Below, piece after piece: positions 33,538 to 42,422 of a stretch of DNA of 64,000 nt (its first letter is position 1; every line of letters starts with the position of its first letter). The stretch lies in the NCBI RefSeq assembly GCF_011683955.1, contig NZ_JAAQPI010000001.1, forward strand, positions 434,001 through 498,000, written 5' to 3'. The notes below the pieces were generated by a model. It was not told the origin of the DNA. It made no database searches and worked only from the letters and a program-made list of their open reading frames with translations. Source of the DNA: Pseudomaricurvus alkylphenolicus (GTDB lineage: Bacteria; Pseudomonadota; Gammaproteobacteria; Pseudomonadales; Cellvibrionaceae). The translations under genes and the position numbers were made by a program.

Positions 33538-33615
33538 TAGCGGCCCGCTCCGAGGGCGACTGGTTTTGGGTGTTCTATTGGAGCCATTTTCGCGGTCAGA
33601 GCCCGCTGCTACAGG
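33538..33615. repeat. degenerate REP-like inverted pair
   Basis: TAGCGGCCCGCTC (33538-33550) and GAGCCCGCTGCTA (33599-33611, followed by CAGG) are inverted relatives with about ten of thirteen bases in common. The CTGCTACAGG tail links them to the REP-like elements near 21.7 and 22.1 kb. They lie in the convergent gap after the cupin and sulfotransferase genes. Confidence 0.4.
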
Positions 33616-33653
33616 TAAGGTTGATTGTGTGCCGGATAAAACGCGGCAGACTT

Positions 33654-35240
33654 TCAGAGCAGAATCCCGGCATTTTCCAACAACACTCGCAACGGTTCCA
33701 GCTGAGTTTCATAACGGCGCCATTTCTCAACCGAGCTGTTGTAGATGGGCTGCCGAATCTGCGCGGCGCTGGCGGTCATGCTCGCCTGGGTATTGCGATG
33801 GAATTCCAGACAGGCGTCTTCCCAAGGCAGATCACAATATTCCAGCAGACGCCGGGTCTGATTTTCCTGATCAGCCACCAGCTGCTCGTAGCTGACATCC
33901 AGGAACTTGCCCGGCATTACCTTGCGCCAGTGCGCCATCATGTGGTGGTAAGCAATGTAATAGCGGCCGAGGTCTTCCAGGTTGTAGGAGAAGGGGTAGG
34001 CGTCCTGGAACAGGGTTTTGTATATGGCATAGCAGGCGTCCATCGGGTGCCGGGTCAAGTGAATGATCTTGGCATTGGGCAACGCCATGGCAATCAGCCC
34101 CATATACAGATAGTTGAGGGGCAGCTTGTCGATAAAGTGAGGTTTACTGCCCGTCAATGGACGTGTGCTCTCGATATAGTCGTGACCCAACTGGCGAAAA
34201 TCCACCGCCACAGAGCGTTTGATCATCTTGACCTTGTCGAGGGTTTCCGCCGGGCTGGCCCGACGGACCTGCTTGACCATTTCCGCAGCGAAATTTTGTA
34301 ACTCACCCGCAGAGGTTACGCAACTGTGACTACCGAGAATACGTTCCACCAGCGTGGTGCCAGTGCGGGGTAACCCCAAAACAAAAATCGGTTCGTCGGA
34401 AAAACAGGTGTCCTGTTGCCGATTGATCACCGTTTCTGAAAAAGTCTGGACAATGTTGGATATGGCCTCCAGATCACCCTCTACCTGGTAATGAGTGTGA
34501 CCGCGGCGAATATCCGCGCCTCGCTTCAGGGCTTTGAACGATTGCTCATAGCGCCCAACGTCTTCGCATTCCTTTGCCAGGGCAAAGCAGAGTTGCACTT
34601 CGTCCCGCCAGTTTTCAAAGTGGTTCTGCAGCAGGCCCGCCAGTTCATCAATATGATTGCGCTCTTCGGTCTGTTTACGCAATTGAGAGCGATTGGCGTA
34701 AGCCTCAAAGTCCTCGGGATGGCGTTCGATAACCTTATCGTAAATGGTTTCGGCCGCTTCCAACTCACCCAGCCCCCGCAAAGCGGTGGCGAGGTTAAAC
34801 TGGTAGTGCATGCTGTCAGGCACCAATGCCGCAGCTGCCTCAAACACCTCGCGTGCCTTGTGCAATTCTCCGCAGCCCGTATAAACCCGGCCGAGTGTGT
34901 CCAACGCGATGGGATTGTTTTCACAGTCGCGCCGACAATCGTCGGCAATCTTGAGGGCCTGGGCGATGTCGAGAACATGGAGATGCGCATTGGCCAGCTG
35001 CGCCCGGTATTCGCCTGCCGCTGCAGACGCCTTGGCATCGAGCAGATCAATGGCTTTTTTGGAGAATTCGATCGCGCGGGCGGCTTGCTTTAACGCCAGC
35101 GCGATCAGGCTGTACAGATGCCAGAATGCCGCCTCACGAGGAAAGTGTTTAACCAGATCCGCCACAATGGGTGCCGCTTCCCGATGACGCCCCTGGCTGA
35201 CCATGGTAACGGCTTTCTGGTGTAGCAAACTGGCATCCAT
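33654..35240 (-). CDS. TPR-repeat sulfotransferase
   Basis: The protein has 528 residues. The N-terminal half (to about residue 240) is a chain of TPR-like helices (ALDTLGRVYTGCGELHKARE; NLATALRGLGELEAAETIYD). The C-terminal half is a sulfotransferase: PAPS 5'-phosphosulfate loop VLGLPRTGTTLVERILGS, then DKLPLNYLYMGLIAMALPNA and IHLTRHPMDACYAIY for the 3'-phosphate. It would transfer sulfate from PAPS to an acceptor. A sulfotransferase ending a catabolic operon is unusual. GAGGGAAG upstream of the ATG supports the start. Acceptor and purpose are unknown. Confidence 0.88.
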   Translation of the reverse strand: MDASLLHQKAVTMVSQGRHREAAPIVADLVKHFPREAAFWHLYSLIALALKQAARAIEFSKKAIDLLDAKASAAAGEYRAQLANAHLHVLDIAQALKIADDCRRDCENNPIALDTLGRVYTGCGELHKAREVFEAAAALVPDSMHYQFNLATALRGLGELEAAETIYDKVIERHPEDFEAYANRSQLRKQTEERNHIDELAGLLQNHFENWRDEVQLCFALAKECEDVGRYEQSFKALKRGADIRRGHTHYQVEGDLEAISNIVQTFSETVINRQQDTCFSDEPIFVLGLPRTGTTLVERILGSHSCVTSAGELQNFAAEMVKQVRRASPAETLDKVKMIKRSVAVDFRQLGHDYIESTRPLTGSKPHFIDKLPLNYLYMGLIAMALPNAKIIHLTRHPMDACYAIYKTLFQDAYPFSYNLEDLGRYYIAYHHMMAHWRKVMPGKFLDVSYEQLVADQENQTRRLLEYCDLPWEDACLEFHRNTQASMTASAAQIRQPIYNSSVEKWRRYETQLEPLRVLLENAGILL

Positions 35241-35265
35241 AGATCACTTCCCTCACAGGTTAGTT

Positions 35266-36684
35266 TCAATAAAGCAGCGCCTTGCGCTCAATAAATTCAT
35301 CCAAACCGGACAGCCCCCATTCTCTACCATTACCGGACTGTTTGTAACCTCCAAACGGCGCCTGGTACGAAAAATCCGCGCCATTGAGGAATACCTGGCC
35401 GGTTCGCAAGCGGCGGGCGATCCTGGCAGCAGCGTCCTTATCCTCAGCCCAAACCCCGCCACTCAAGCCAAACGGGGAGTCATTGGCAATGCTGACGGCC
35501 TCCTCCAAAGTGTCGTAGGCGATGATGCACAGTACCGGTCCAAAGATTTCATCCTGGGCGATATCCATACGATTGTCCACATCCACAAAAATCGTCGGCC
35601 GGATGTAATACCCCTTTTTAAACTCATTCTCAGAAGGCAGACCGCCGGTAATCATCCTGGCCCCTTCATCAATCCCCCGCACGATATAGCGCAACACCGT
35701 TTCGTACTGTCGCTGGGAACACATCGGGCCCAGGTCGCTGGCGGGATTCGACGGATCTCCCACCTGCAGGGATTCCGCGACCTTTCGAGCCATCACAGAG
35801 GCTTCGAAATAGCGGCTTCGCGGCACCAGCATGCGACTCAATGCGGTGCAGGTCTGTCCGGAATTGATCATCACATCCTGAACACCGTAGGTAACCGCCG
35901 CCTCAAGATCGGCGTCCTCGGTAATCAGCAGTGCGGATTTGCCGCCTAACTCCTGGCATACTCTTTTAACGGATTTCGCCGCCACTTCCGCCACTCGAAT
36001 GCCCGCACCGGTGGAGCCGGTAAAGGACACCATATCCACCTCGGGGTGAGTGGCCATGGCTTCTCCCACAACTTTGCCAGGTCCGGAAACCAGGTTGAAC
36101 ACGCCTGCGGGCAGCCCCACCTGGTCGATGATCTCTGCCAGCAGAAATGCGTGCAGCGGCGTTTCTTCGCTGGGCTTGACAACCATGCAGCACCCGGCCG
36201 CCAACGCCGGGGCAAGCTTGCCGATCAGCTGATGCAGAGGATAGTTCCAGGGATTGACAAACGCGCACACACCGATGGGCTCACGCAACACCTGTGCATT
36301 GTCGACGCGCTCTTCTTCCTCCATGTGTCTCGCCAGAGCAGCATAACTGCGTAAACCCTCAATGGGGCCGTTGACCTGGACTTCCAGGGACAGGTGCAAT
36401 GGCATACCCAATTCTGACGAAATCAATTGGGCAAATTCCTGGCGGCGGTGATGCAGCTGCTCCGCAATCCTGTCGATATAGTTCGCCCGCTCAGAAGCGG
36501 GTGTGGTGGACCACTCGGGGAATGCGACACGGGCGGCTTGCACTGCCTTGTCCACGTCCCGGGCGTTACCCTGAATCACTCTGGCAAAGGGTTGCTCTGT
36601 AGCGGGGTTGATGACATCCAAAAAGTGCTCTTGATCAGCGGCGCACCAGGCGCCGTCAATGTAGAGGTGGTTGTGTTGGTACAT
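35266..36684 (-). CDS. aldehyde dehydrogenase (2-oxo acid branch operon)
   Basis: The protein has about 472 residues from the ATG at 36684, with GAGG six bases upstream; 40 extra in-frame codons upstream lie inside the TPP gene and are rejected. It carries NPWNYPLHQLIGKLAPALA, FTGSTGAGIRVAE, the catalytic Glu in CQELGGKSALL and the catalytic Cys in NSGQTCTALSR. It follows the AruI-like decarboxylase by 8 bases and would oxidise the aldehyde which that enzyme releases, comparable to the 4-guanidinobutyraldehyde step in the arginine transaminase pathway. The substrate is inferred from context. Confidence 0.92.
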   Translation of the reverse strand: MYQHNHLYIDGAWCAADQEHFLDVINPATEQPFARVIQGNARDVDKAVQAARVAFPEWSTTPASERANYIDRIAEQLHHRRQEFAQLISSELGMPLHLSLEVQVNGPIEGLRSYAALARHMEEEERVDNAQVLREPIGVCAFVNPWNYPLHQLIGKLAPALAAGCCMVVKPSEETPLHAFLLAEIIDQVGLPAGVFNLVSGPGKVVGEAMATHPEVDMVSFTGSTGAGIRVAEVAAKSVKRVCQELGGKSALLITEDADLEAAVTYGVQDVMINSGQTCTALSRMLVPRSRYFEASVMARKVAESLQVGDPSNPASDLGPMCSQRQYETVLRYIVRGIDEGARMITGGLPSENEFKKGYYIRPTIFVDVDNRMDIAQDEIFGPVLCIIAYDTLEEAVSIANDSPFGLSGGVWAEDKDAAARIARRLRTGQVFLNGADFSYQAPFGGYKQSGNGREWGLSGLDEFIERKALLY

Positions 36685-36692
36685 TTGAGTCC

Positions 36693-38312
36693 TCAAGGTA
36701 CTGCGCTTTCGTGCATCTCGATCAGGGTTACGCCCGGGTGGTTGAGCGCTTCCTTCAGGTCGGTTTCCAGTGCCGCCAGTGATTGAGGCTGAACCGCCCG
36801 GCACCCAAAGCCTTGCGCCAGTTTGATGTAGTCGGGATTGGTTGGTGAAACGCCAATGGGCGGAATATCCAGCGCCACCATATCATCGCGGATTTGACCC
36901 AGGCTGTCGTTGTTCCACAGCAGCACCACAAAGCAGGAATCCAATTCTTCGGTGGCTGTGGCCAGTTCCTGCAGGGTGTAGAGAAAACCACCATCTCCGG
37001 CGAGCACCACGCAGGGCCGGTCCGGCGCTCCGATCTTGGCGCCCAGGCCGGCCGGCATTCCGTAACCCAGGGTTCCGTATCCCGTCGGATGCAGCCAGCT
37101 GCGCACCTGATCCACCGGGAAGCTGTAGTTGCCGGTATAGGCAATCTGGGTCATATCCGTGGCAACCACTGCATCAGCGGGCAAGCAGCGACGCAGCACG
37201 TCCAGCACTGCCAGGTGTTTTTGTTGTAATGGCGGCTGAGATTCTCTAACGCGACGTCTAAGCTGACTGACAGCATCGGCAACCGGCTCAGCAGTGGAAT
37301 TGCCGTCCAGTTGCTGCGACAGCGCCATAGCCGCGGCTTTCGCATCTGAAACAATCGCCACTGCGGCCGGATACAGATCGTTCATCTTTCCCGGATCAAT
37401 ATCCACGCGGATCAGCTTGCCGTTAAACGGTAGCTTATCCCGCCACATATCCGTGTCCGCCAGCTCCGTACCTATGGCTAACATCACGTCGGCGCTTTCC
37501 ACGTAGTCCCATGCAGGCTCGGTACACAAGATCGCACCTGCGTTATTGGGATGGGTATCAGGCAAAATACCCTTGCCAGCCACCGTTGAGAAAAAGGTGG
37601 CTCCCGACTGTTCAACCAGTTCGGTAACCGCCTCTGCCGCGTCCACGGCACCACCACCGGCTACGATTACCGGACGCTGCGCCGCTTTCAGCAGATTGGC
37701 GGCAGCGGCGATTGCACCCTGAGTCGGTACCGGACGCTCGCTAGCCACTCTGACTTCCGTTGTCCAGTCGCGCCCGACAGGTGTTGCCAGCACATCCAAT
37801 GGAATTTCAATATGCACTGGACGTGGCCTGGCACTGCGAAATACCGCAAATGCACGAGCAATCAGGTCGGGAATATCATCGGCCTGATAGGCGGTGGCGC
37901 TGAACTCCGTCAGTGGCTCGCTGATGGCCCGTTGATTTTGGGTCTCGTGTAGGCGCCCCCAACCTTTGCCCAAGGTATGGGTTTCGTTGACGCTGGTGAT
38001 CACCAGCATCGGTACCGAATCCGCGTAGGCCTGCCCCATGGGTGTGGCAATGTTGGTCAGCCCCGGCCCGGTGATAATAAAACACACGCCCGGTTTACCG
38101 GTTACGCGTGCGTAGCCGTCTGCCATAAAACCCGCGCCTTGTTCATGGCGGGACAGCACGTGCCGGATATTGCGGCCCGGCAGCCCCCGATACAGCTCCA
38201 GGGTGTGTACGCCGGGAATGCCAAACACGGTATCCACCTGGTAGGCTTCCAGCAGTTTTACCAGTGCCTGGCCACAGGTCATGGCCTTGTCAGAAACCGT
38301 AGTGCCGGTCAT
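36693..38312 (-). CDS. ThDP-dependent 2-oxo acid decarboxylase, AruI-like
   Basis: This 539-residue protein resembles 5-guanidino-2-oxopentanoate decarboxylase (AruI) strongly at the N-terminus: DTVFGIPGVHTLELYRGLPG, the activating Glu in SRHEQGAGFMADGYAR and CFIITGPGLTNIATPMGQAY. The ThDP/Mg motif is VVLAGDGGFLYTLQEL, continuing to LLWNND. AruI turns 2-oxo-5-guanidinovalerate into 4-guanidinobutyraldehyde. A partner arginine:pyruvate transaminase is not adjacent, so another 2-oxo acid may be the substrate. The ATG has GGGAGG six bases upstream and overlaps the acyl-CoA synthetase stop by four bases. Confidence 0.85.
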   Translation of the reverse strand: MTGTTVSDKAMTCGQALVKLLEAYQVDTVFGIPGVHTLELYRGLPGRNIRHVLSRHEQGAGFMADGYARVTGKPGVCFIITGPGLTNIATPMGQAYADSVPMLVITSVNETHTLGKGWGRLHETQNQRAISEPLTEFSATAYQADDIPDLIARAFAVFRSARPRPVHIEIPLDVLATPVGRDWTTEVRVASERPVPTQGAIAAAANLLKAAQRPVIVAGGGAVDAAEAVTELVEQSGATFFSTVAGKGILPDTHPNNAGAILCTEPAWDYVESADVMLAIGTELADTDMWRDKLPFNGKLIRVDIDPGKMNDLYPAAVAIVSDAKAAAMALSQQLDGNSTAEPVADAVSQLRRRVRESQPPLQQKHLAVLDVLRRCLPADAVVATDMTQIAYTGNYSFPVDQVRSWLHPTGYGTLGYGMPAGLGAKIGAPDRPCVVLAGDGGFLYTLQELATATEELDSCFVVLLWNNDSLGQIRDDMVALDIPPIGVSPTNPDYIKLAQGFGCRAVQPQSLAALETDLKEALNHPGVTLIEMHESAVP

Positions 38313-40408
38313 TGTGAACCTCCCTCACGAATTAGCGCATCCACCGCCACCACGCCTTGTTCATGTACCATCAGCGGATTAACGTCCAGTTCGGCAATGG
38401 TGTCAGCATGTTCTGTAGCATAGTGGGCGATAGCCATAATCGCATTGACCGTGGCATCCACATCGCCGCCGGGTTTACCGCGAAAACCTTGCAGCAGTTT
38501 GTGTATCTTCAAGCTTTCCAGCGCACGTCGTACCTCTGCCTCGCTGGTGGGTAACAACAGACTGGCGCTGTCGTTGACCAGCTCTACCAACACGCCACCG
38601 GCGCCGATCACCAGGGCGATGCCGAAGCCGGCTTCGCTTTTGATGCCCACGATCAATTCGGCGACGGGCGAGGGTGACATCCGCTCCACCAAAATGCGGC
38701 CGGTGTCCACATGAGGGTGAGACTTCATCAGTCGCTGCACCATGTCGTCGACTGCGCTTTGCACCTCTTGCGCCGATTGCAGATTCAGTTTCACAGCACC
38801 GGCCTCGGTTTTGTGGGGCAATTGCGCACTGGCGACTTTTACCACGACTGGAAAGCCCAGTGCCTCCGCAGCCTCTCCGGCGTTTTCAGGGGTGGCCAGT
38901 GTGGCAGAAGGAATCGGCAGACCGTAACGTCCAAGCCGCTGTTTACTCTCCCATTCGTCCAGAGTTCGGGGTTCTTCATTCAGTGGTTCAGAACGAGCCA
39001 AGGAGGCATCCAACGCGATGGGATCGGCTAACAACTGCTGTCGGCGACGACTGTAGGCAACCACCTGGCCGATCGCTTGCAGGGCGTCCTCAATCCCCTG
39101 CAATGCCGGTACGCCCAGTGCCTGCAATTTTTCCCGACCGGACGCCGGCAACAATTCCGGGAAGACCGACGCCACCGCGCCTGGAAAACCCCGTTGCGCC
39201 AATGTTTCGCCGAATACTTCGGCCATCAGATCGCATTCCCCCCGTTCGCCTGTCTCTTCACCGGGATAGTCCAGAATCAGAAAACCGTAATCAAAGTCGC
39301 CGTCGAGCATACCGCTCACACAGCGACTCAAGGCATCTCGATCTCCCCAGATAGCAGTGGTAAAGTCGAGAGGATTGGCCACGTTGGCAAAAATCGGCAA
39401 AACCTCGGTCAGCGTTTGGTGTTGCTCCTCGGTCGGCTGTGGCAGATCCAGTCCGTTGCTTTCGCAGTAGTCAGCAATCAAACCGGCATCGCCACCGGAG
39501 CATGCCAAGGCGGCGATTTTAGAACCCTGAGGCAAGTTGCCAGAGGCTACAATCTTCAAGGTCTCGATAAAGCCCACTGGACCACTGACCCGAATCGCTC
39601 CGACCCGTTCAAACAAGGTGTTGTAAAGTTCGTCTGAACCCGCCAGCGAACTGGTATGGCTTAATGCCAGCTCGGCACCAATACTGGAGGTACCGCTTTT
39701 GAGCACGATAATGGGTACGCCCTGCTTCAGTGCCCGGGTCGCTGCACGGGCAAAGGCGCCGACATCTTTCAGCCCCTCCAGGTGCAAACCAATGGCGGTA
39801 ACCCGTGGTTCGTCCAGCAGCACCTCGATGATATCCGCCACAGTGACACTGGCCTGGTTGCCGACGCTTACCATATATGAAACGGGTAGCGAGCGGTCCG
39901 TCATCGACAGGTTGTAGGCGAAGTTACCGCTCTGGGTGATGACCGCCACGCCTTTTTCTACCAGCTTGCCGCCATGAGCCACCGGCCACAGCGCCGCCCC
40001 GTGAAGATAGTCCAACAGGCCATAACAGTTGGGGCCGATGATCGCCATGGAACCGGCGGCTTTTACCAAAGCTTCCTGCATCTCCGCGCCCTGTTCGTCC
40101 ATTTCCGCAAAACCCGATGCATAACACACCGCTCCGCCCGCCCCCAGAACGCTGAGGTCGGTGACGATGTCCACGGTAATTTCGCGACTGGTAGCGATAA
40201 AGCTCGCGTCCGGCGCCTCGGGCAAATCCCGGACGGAGGGGTAGCAAATTTCGCCGTCAATGTCTTTGCGGGTCGGGTTCACCAACCAAACCTGCCCTGT
40301 AAAGCCTCCCGCGCGGCAGCGCTTGGCTGCGGCGGCCATGGCGCTGCCACCCACAAAGGCAATGTGTCTCGGTGCCATCAAGCGTTTTAAATTCTCGCGA
40401 CATGCCAT
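38309..40408 (-). CDS. acyl-CoA synthetase, NDP-forming (acetate-CoA ligase family)
   Basis: The protein has 699 residues in the fused arrangement: a CoA-binding Rossmann domain (HIAFVGGSAMAAAAKRC), a succinyl-CoA-ligase-like central domain (VAVITQSGNFAYNLS; ALACSGGDAGLIADYCES) and a C-terminal ATP-grasp domain from about residue 475 (GFPVVVKVASAQLPHKTEAG). The catalytic phospho-His usually found in this family is not certain from sight. It makes an acyl-CoA from a carboxylic acid with ATP. Adjacent acyl-CoA dehydrogenase and enoyl-CoA hydratase genes make it the entry point to beta-oxidation of the acid formed by the aldehyde dehydrogenase. Confidence 0.88.
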   Translation of the reverse strand: MACRENLKRLMAPRHIAFVGGSAMAAAAKRCRAGGFTGQVWLVNPTRKDIDGEICYPSVRDLPEAPDASFIATSREITVDIVTDLSVLGAGGAVCYASGFAEMDEQGAEMQEALVKAAGSMAIIGPNCYGLLDYLHGAALWPVAHGGKLVEKGVAVITQSGNFAYNLSMTDRSLPVSYMVSVGNQASVTVADIIEVLLDEPRVTAIGLHLEGLKDVGAFARAATRALKQGVPIIVLKSGTSSIGAELALSHTSSLAGSDELYNTLFERVGAIRVSGPVGFIETLKIVASGNLPQGSKIAALACSGGDAGLIADYCESNGLDLPQPTEEQHQTLTEVLPIFANVANPLDFTTAIWGDRDALSRCVSGMLDGDFDYGFLILDYPGEETGERGECDLMAEVFGETLAQRGFPGAVASVFPELLPASGREKLQALGVPALQGIEDALQAIGQVVAYSRRRQQLLADPIALDASLARSEPLNEEPRTLDEWESKQRLGRYGLPIPSATLATPENAGEAAEALGFPVVVKVASAQLPHKTEAGAVKLNLQSAQEVQSAVDDMVQRLMKSHPHVDTGRILVERMSPSPVAELIVGIKSEAGFGIALVIGAGGVLVELVNDSASLLLPTSEAEVRRALESLKIHKLLQGFRGKPGGDVDATVNAIMAIAHYATEHADTIAELDVNPLMVHEQGVVAVDALIREGGSQ

Positions 40409-40462
40409 GCTTAAAACTCCCGGTAAATCTCTTTATTGTTCACTCTTGCTCCAATCCGATGC

Positions 40463-41623
40463 TCAGCGTTCCAGAGGACGCAGCAGCTCGCGGGAAATAA
40501 TGTGCCGCTGAATCTCGGAGGTGCCCTCCCAGATGCGTTCGATGCGTGCGTTTCGCCACATTCTCTCCACCGGGAGTTCATCCATCAGCCCCATACCACC
40601 AAACAACTGCACGGTGTTGTCTGTGACTCGCGCCAGGGTTTCGCTGGCAAACAGTTTGGCCATGCCGGCATCACCGTCGGTCATGGTGCCCTGATCCATT
40701 TTCCAGGCGGTATGCAGTGTTAATAAATCGGCGGCTCGGATTTCGGTGGCCATATCAGCCAATTTAAACGAGACGCCCTGATATTTACCGATACTCTGGC
40801 CAAATTGCTTGCGGTCGGCACACCACTCAGTGGCCAGCGCCATGGCACGCTGGGCCTGACCCACGCAGTTGGCGGCGACCATAACGCGCCCGGCTGTGAG
40901 CCAATCGTTCGCTACCGCCCAGCCTTTGCCGACCTCGCCCAGCACATTGGCGGCGGGAACCCGGCAGTCGTCAAAGAACAACTCGTAGGTGTGGTAGCCG
41001 CGGTTGCTGACGCATTTGGGACCGCGCTGAATGGTCATACCCGGTGTTCCCTTGTCGACCAGAAACGCCGTTACTTCGTTGCGTTTGCGTCCGTTGACTT
41101 CTGATACACCGGTCACGGCAAATACAATAGCGAAGTCCGCATGGCCCGCGTGGCTGATAAAGTGTTTGCTGCCTTTGATAACAAAATCGTCGCCGTCGCG
41201 AACAGCGCGGGTTTTGATATTGGCGGCGTCGGAACCGGCATCCGGTTCGGTCAGTGCAAAGCAATCGATTTTTTCGCCACGTATGCAGGGCAACAGGTAG
41301 TCGTCAATTTGACTGCCCTGGCAGGCCATTAAGATTTTGGAGGGGCGAGCCACAAACACATGCAGCGCCCAGCTGACTTTCGACAGCTCCCGTTCGATCA
41401 ACGCCTGGGAGAGATAATCCAGACCGCCGCCGCCAACCTCTTCCGGCATGTTAAATGCGTAGAGTCCGGTCTCTATCGCTTTGCCGCGAATCTGTGCCGC
41501 CAGCTCCTGCGGCACTACGTCCTCGGCGTCCACTTCGGCCTCATGGGGCAGCAGCTCTTTTTCAACAAATGCCTGAACGGTGGAGATCAGCATTTCGTGC
41601 TCGTTTGACAGTTGAAAATCCAT
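40463..41623 (-). CDS. acyl-CoA dehydrogenase
   Basis: The protein has about 386 residues from the ATG at 41623 (MDFQLSNEHEML); a longer in-frame extension upstream overlaps the hydratase gene and lacks family similarity. FAD-binding motifs CFALTEPDAGSDAANIKT and FVIKGSKHFISHAGHADF are clear, and the C-terminal end RIWEGTSEIQRHIISREL is typical. It introduces a trans-2 double bond in an acyl-CoA, passing electrons to ETF. It is placed between the acyl-CoA synthetase and an enoyl-CoA hydratase, which together complete two beta-oxidation steps. Confidence 0.93.
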   Translation of the reverse strand: MDFQLSNEHEMLISTVQAFVEKELLPHEAEVDAEDVVPQELAAQIRGKAIETGLYAFNMPEEVGGGGLDYLSQALIERELSKVSWALHVFVARPSKILMACQGSQIDDYLLPCIRGEKIDCFALTEPDAGSDAANIKTRAVRDGDDFVIKGSKHFISHAGHADFAIVFAVTGVSEVNGRKRNEVTAFLVDKGTPGMTIQRGPKCVSNRGYHTYELFFDDCRVPAANVLGEVGKGWAVANDWLTAGRVMVAANCVGQAQRAMALATEWCADRKQFGQSIGKYQGVSFKLADMATEIRAADLLTLHTAWKMDQGTMTDGDAGMAKLFASETLARVTDNTVQLFGGMGLMDELPVERMWRNARIERIWEGTSEIQRHIISRELLRPLER

Positions 41624-41630
41624 AGGGGTT

Positions 41631-42413
41631 TTACCTTCCGACAAAATTGGGGGTTCGATGTTCTGATACCGCTGCAAGCGCCTCATCAGCGTCTTCAGTG
41701 CGACCACAGGCAATAGCGAATTCTTTTTCCAATTCCAGTTGTTGGGCGAAATCGGTTCGCAGGCTTTGTTGCAACAACTGTTTGGTTTTACCAAACGCAT
41801 AGGTCGGGCCGGCAGCCAGGGTTTTGGCGGTCGCCCGCACGGCATTGATCAGTTCTTCGACCTCATACACCTCGCTGACCATACCGGCCTGTTTGGCGCG
41901 GTTGGCGGGCCAGGGCTCATCAAAGAACAGAAATTCGCGGCTGGCGTCCAGACCGATCAAACGCGGCAGCAACCAACTGCCACCGGCGTCCGGGCTGTAA
42001 GCCATGCGGGTATAGCCCGGCAGAAACTTGGCAACCGAGGCGGCGTAGCGAAAATCGCAGCACATACTCAGATCCAGCCCCGCTCCAACCGCCGCGCCAT
42101 TAATGGCGGCGATGGTGGGCTTGGGCAACTGCTGCAACTTAAGCATCAGTGCATGAGCTTTCTCCGTCCAACCATAGGTTTCCAGACGGCCTTCGGCTTC
42201 CATTTGCGCCCATTCCTCAACATCGGCGCCGGCACAAAAGCTGCGTCCTTCGCCGGTGATCAACAGGCAACGCACGTCGGCGTCACCCGCGGTTTGGTCC
42301 AGGCACTGGTTGAGCTCCGTCAGCATCTCAACGTTGATGGCGTTTCTCTGTTGCGGACGGGCGAGCGTCAGCTCGCAAACGCCGTCTGCAATCGAAGTGG
42401 TTATTGAACTCAT
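41631..42413 (-). CDS. enoyl-CoA hydratase/isomerase
   Basis: The protein has 260 residues, the standard crotonase length. The oxyanion-hole segments are SFCAGADVEEWA (near 60-70) and NGAAVGAGLDLSMCCDFRYA (near 104-123). It would hydrate the enoyl-CoA from the preceding acyl-CoA dehydrogenase. It starts 9 bases after the TonB receptor and ends 7 bases before the dehydrogenase start, so the order fits one transcript. Isomerase activity is possible, since the catalytic Glu pair is not fully certain. Confidence 0.9.
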   Translation of the reverse strand: MSSITTSIADGVCELTLARPQQRNAINVEMLTELNQCLDQTAGDADVRCLLITGEGRSFCAGADVEEWAQMEAEGRLETYGWTEKAHALMLKLQQLPKPTIAAINGAAVGAGLDLSMCCDFRYAASVAKFLPGYTRMAYSPDAGGSWLLPRLIGLDASREFLFFDEPWPANRAKQAGMVSEVYEVEELINAVRATAKTLAAGPTYAFGKTKQLLQQSLRTDFAQQLELEKEFAIACGRTEDADEALAAVSEHRTPNFVGR

Positions 42414-42422
42414 AGGTCTCTC

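Noticed and set aside
41624-41845. N-terminal extension of the acyl-CoA dehydrogenase
   Set aside because: It lies within the enoyl-CoA hydratase gene in another frame and adds no domain; the ATG at 41623 starts the conserved protein.
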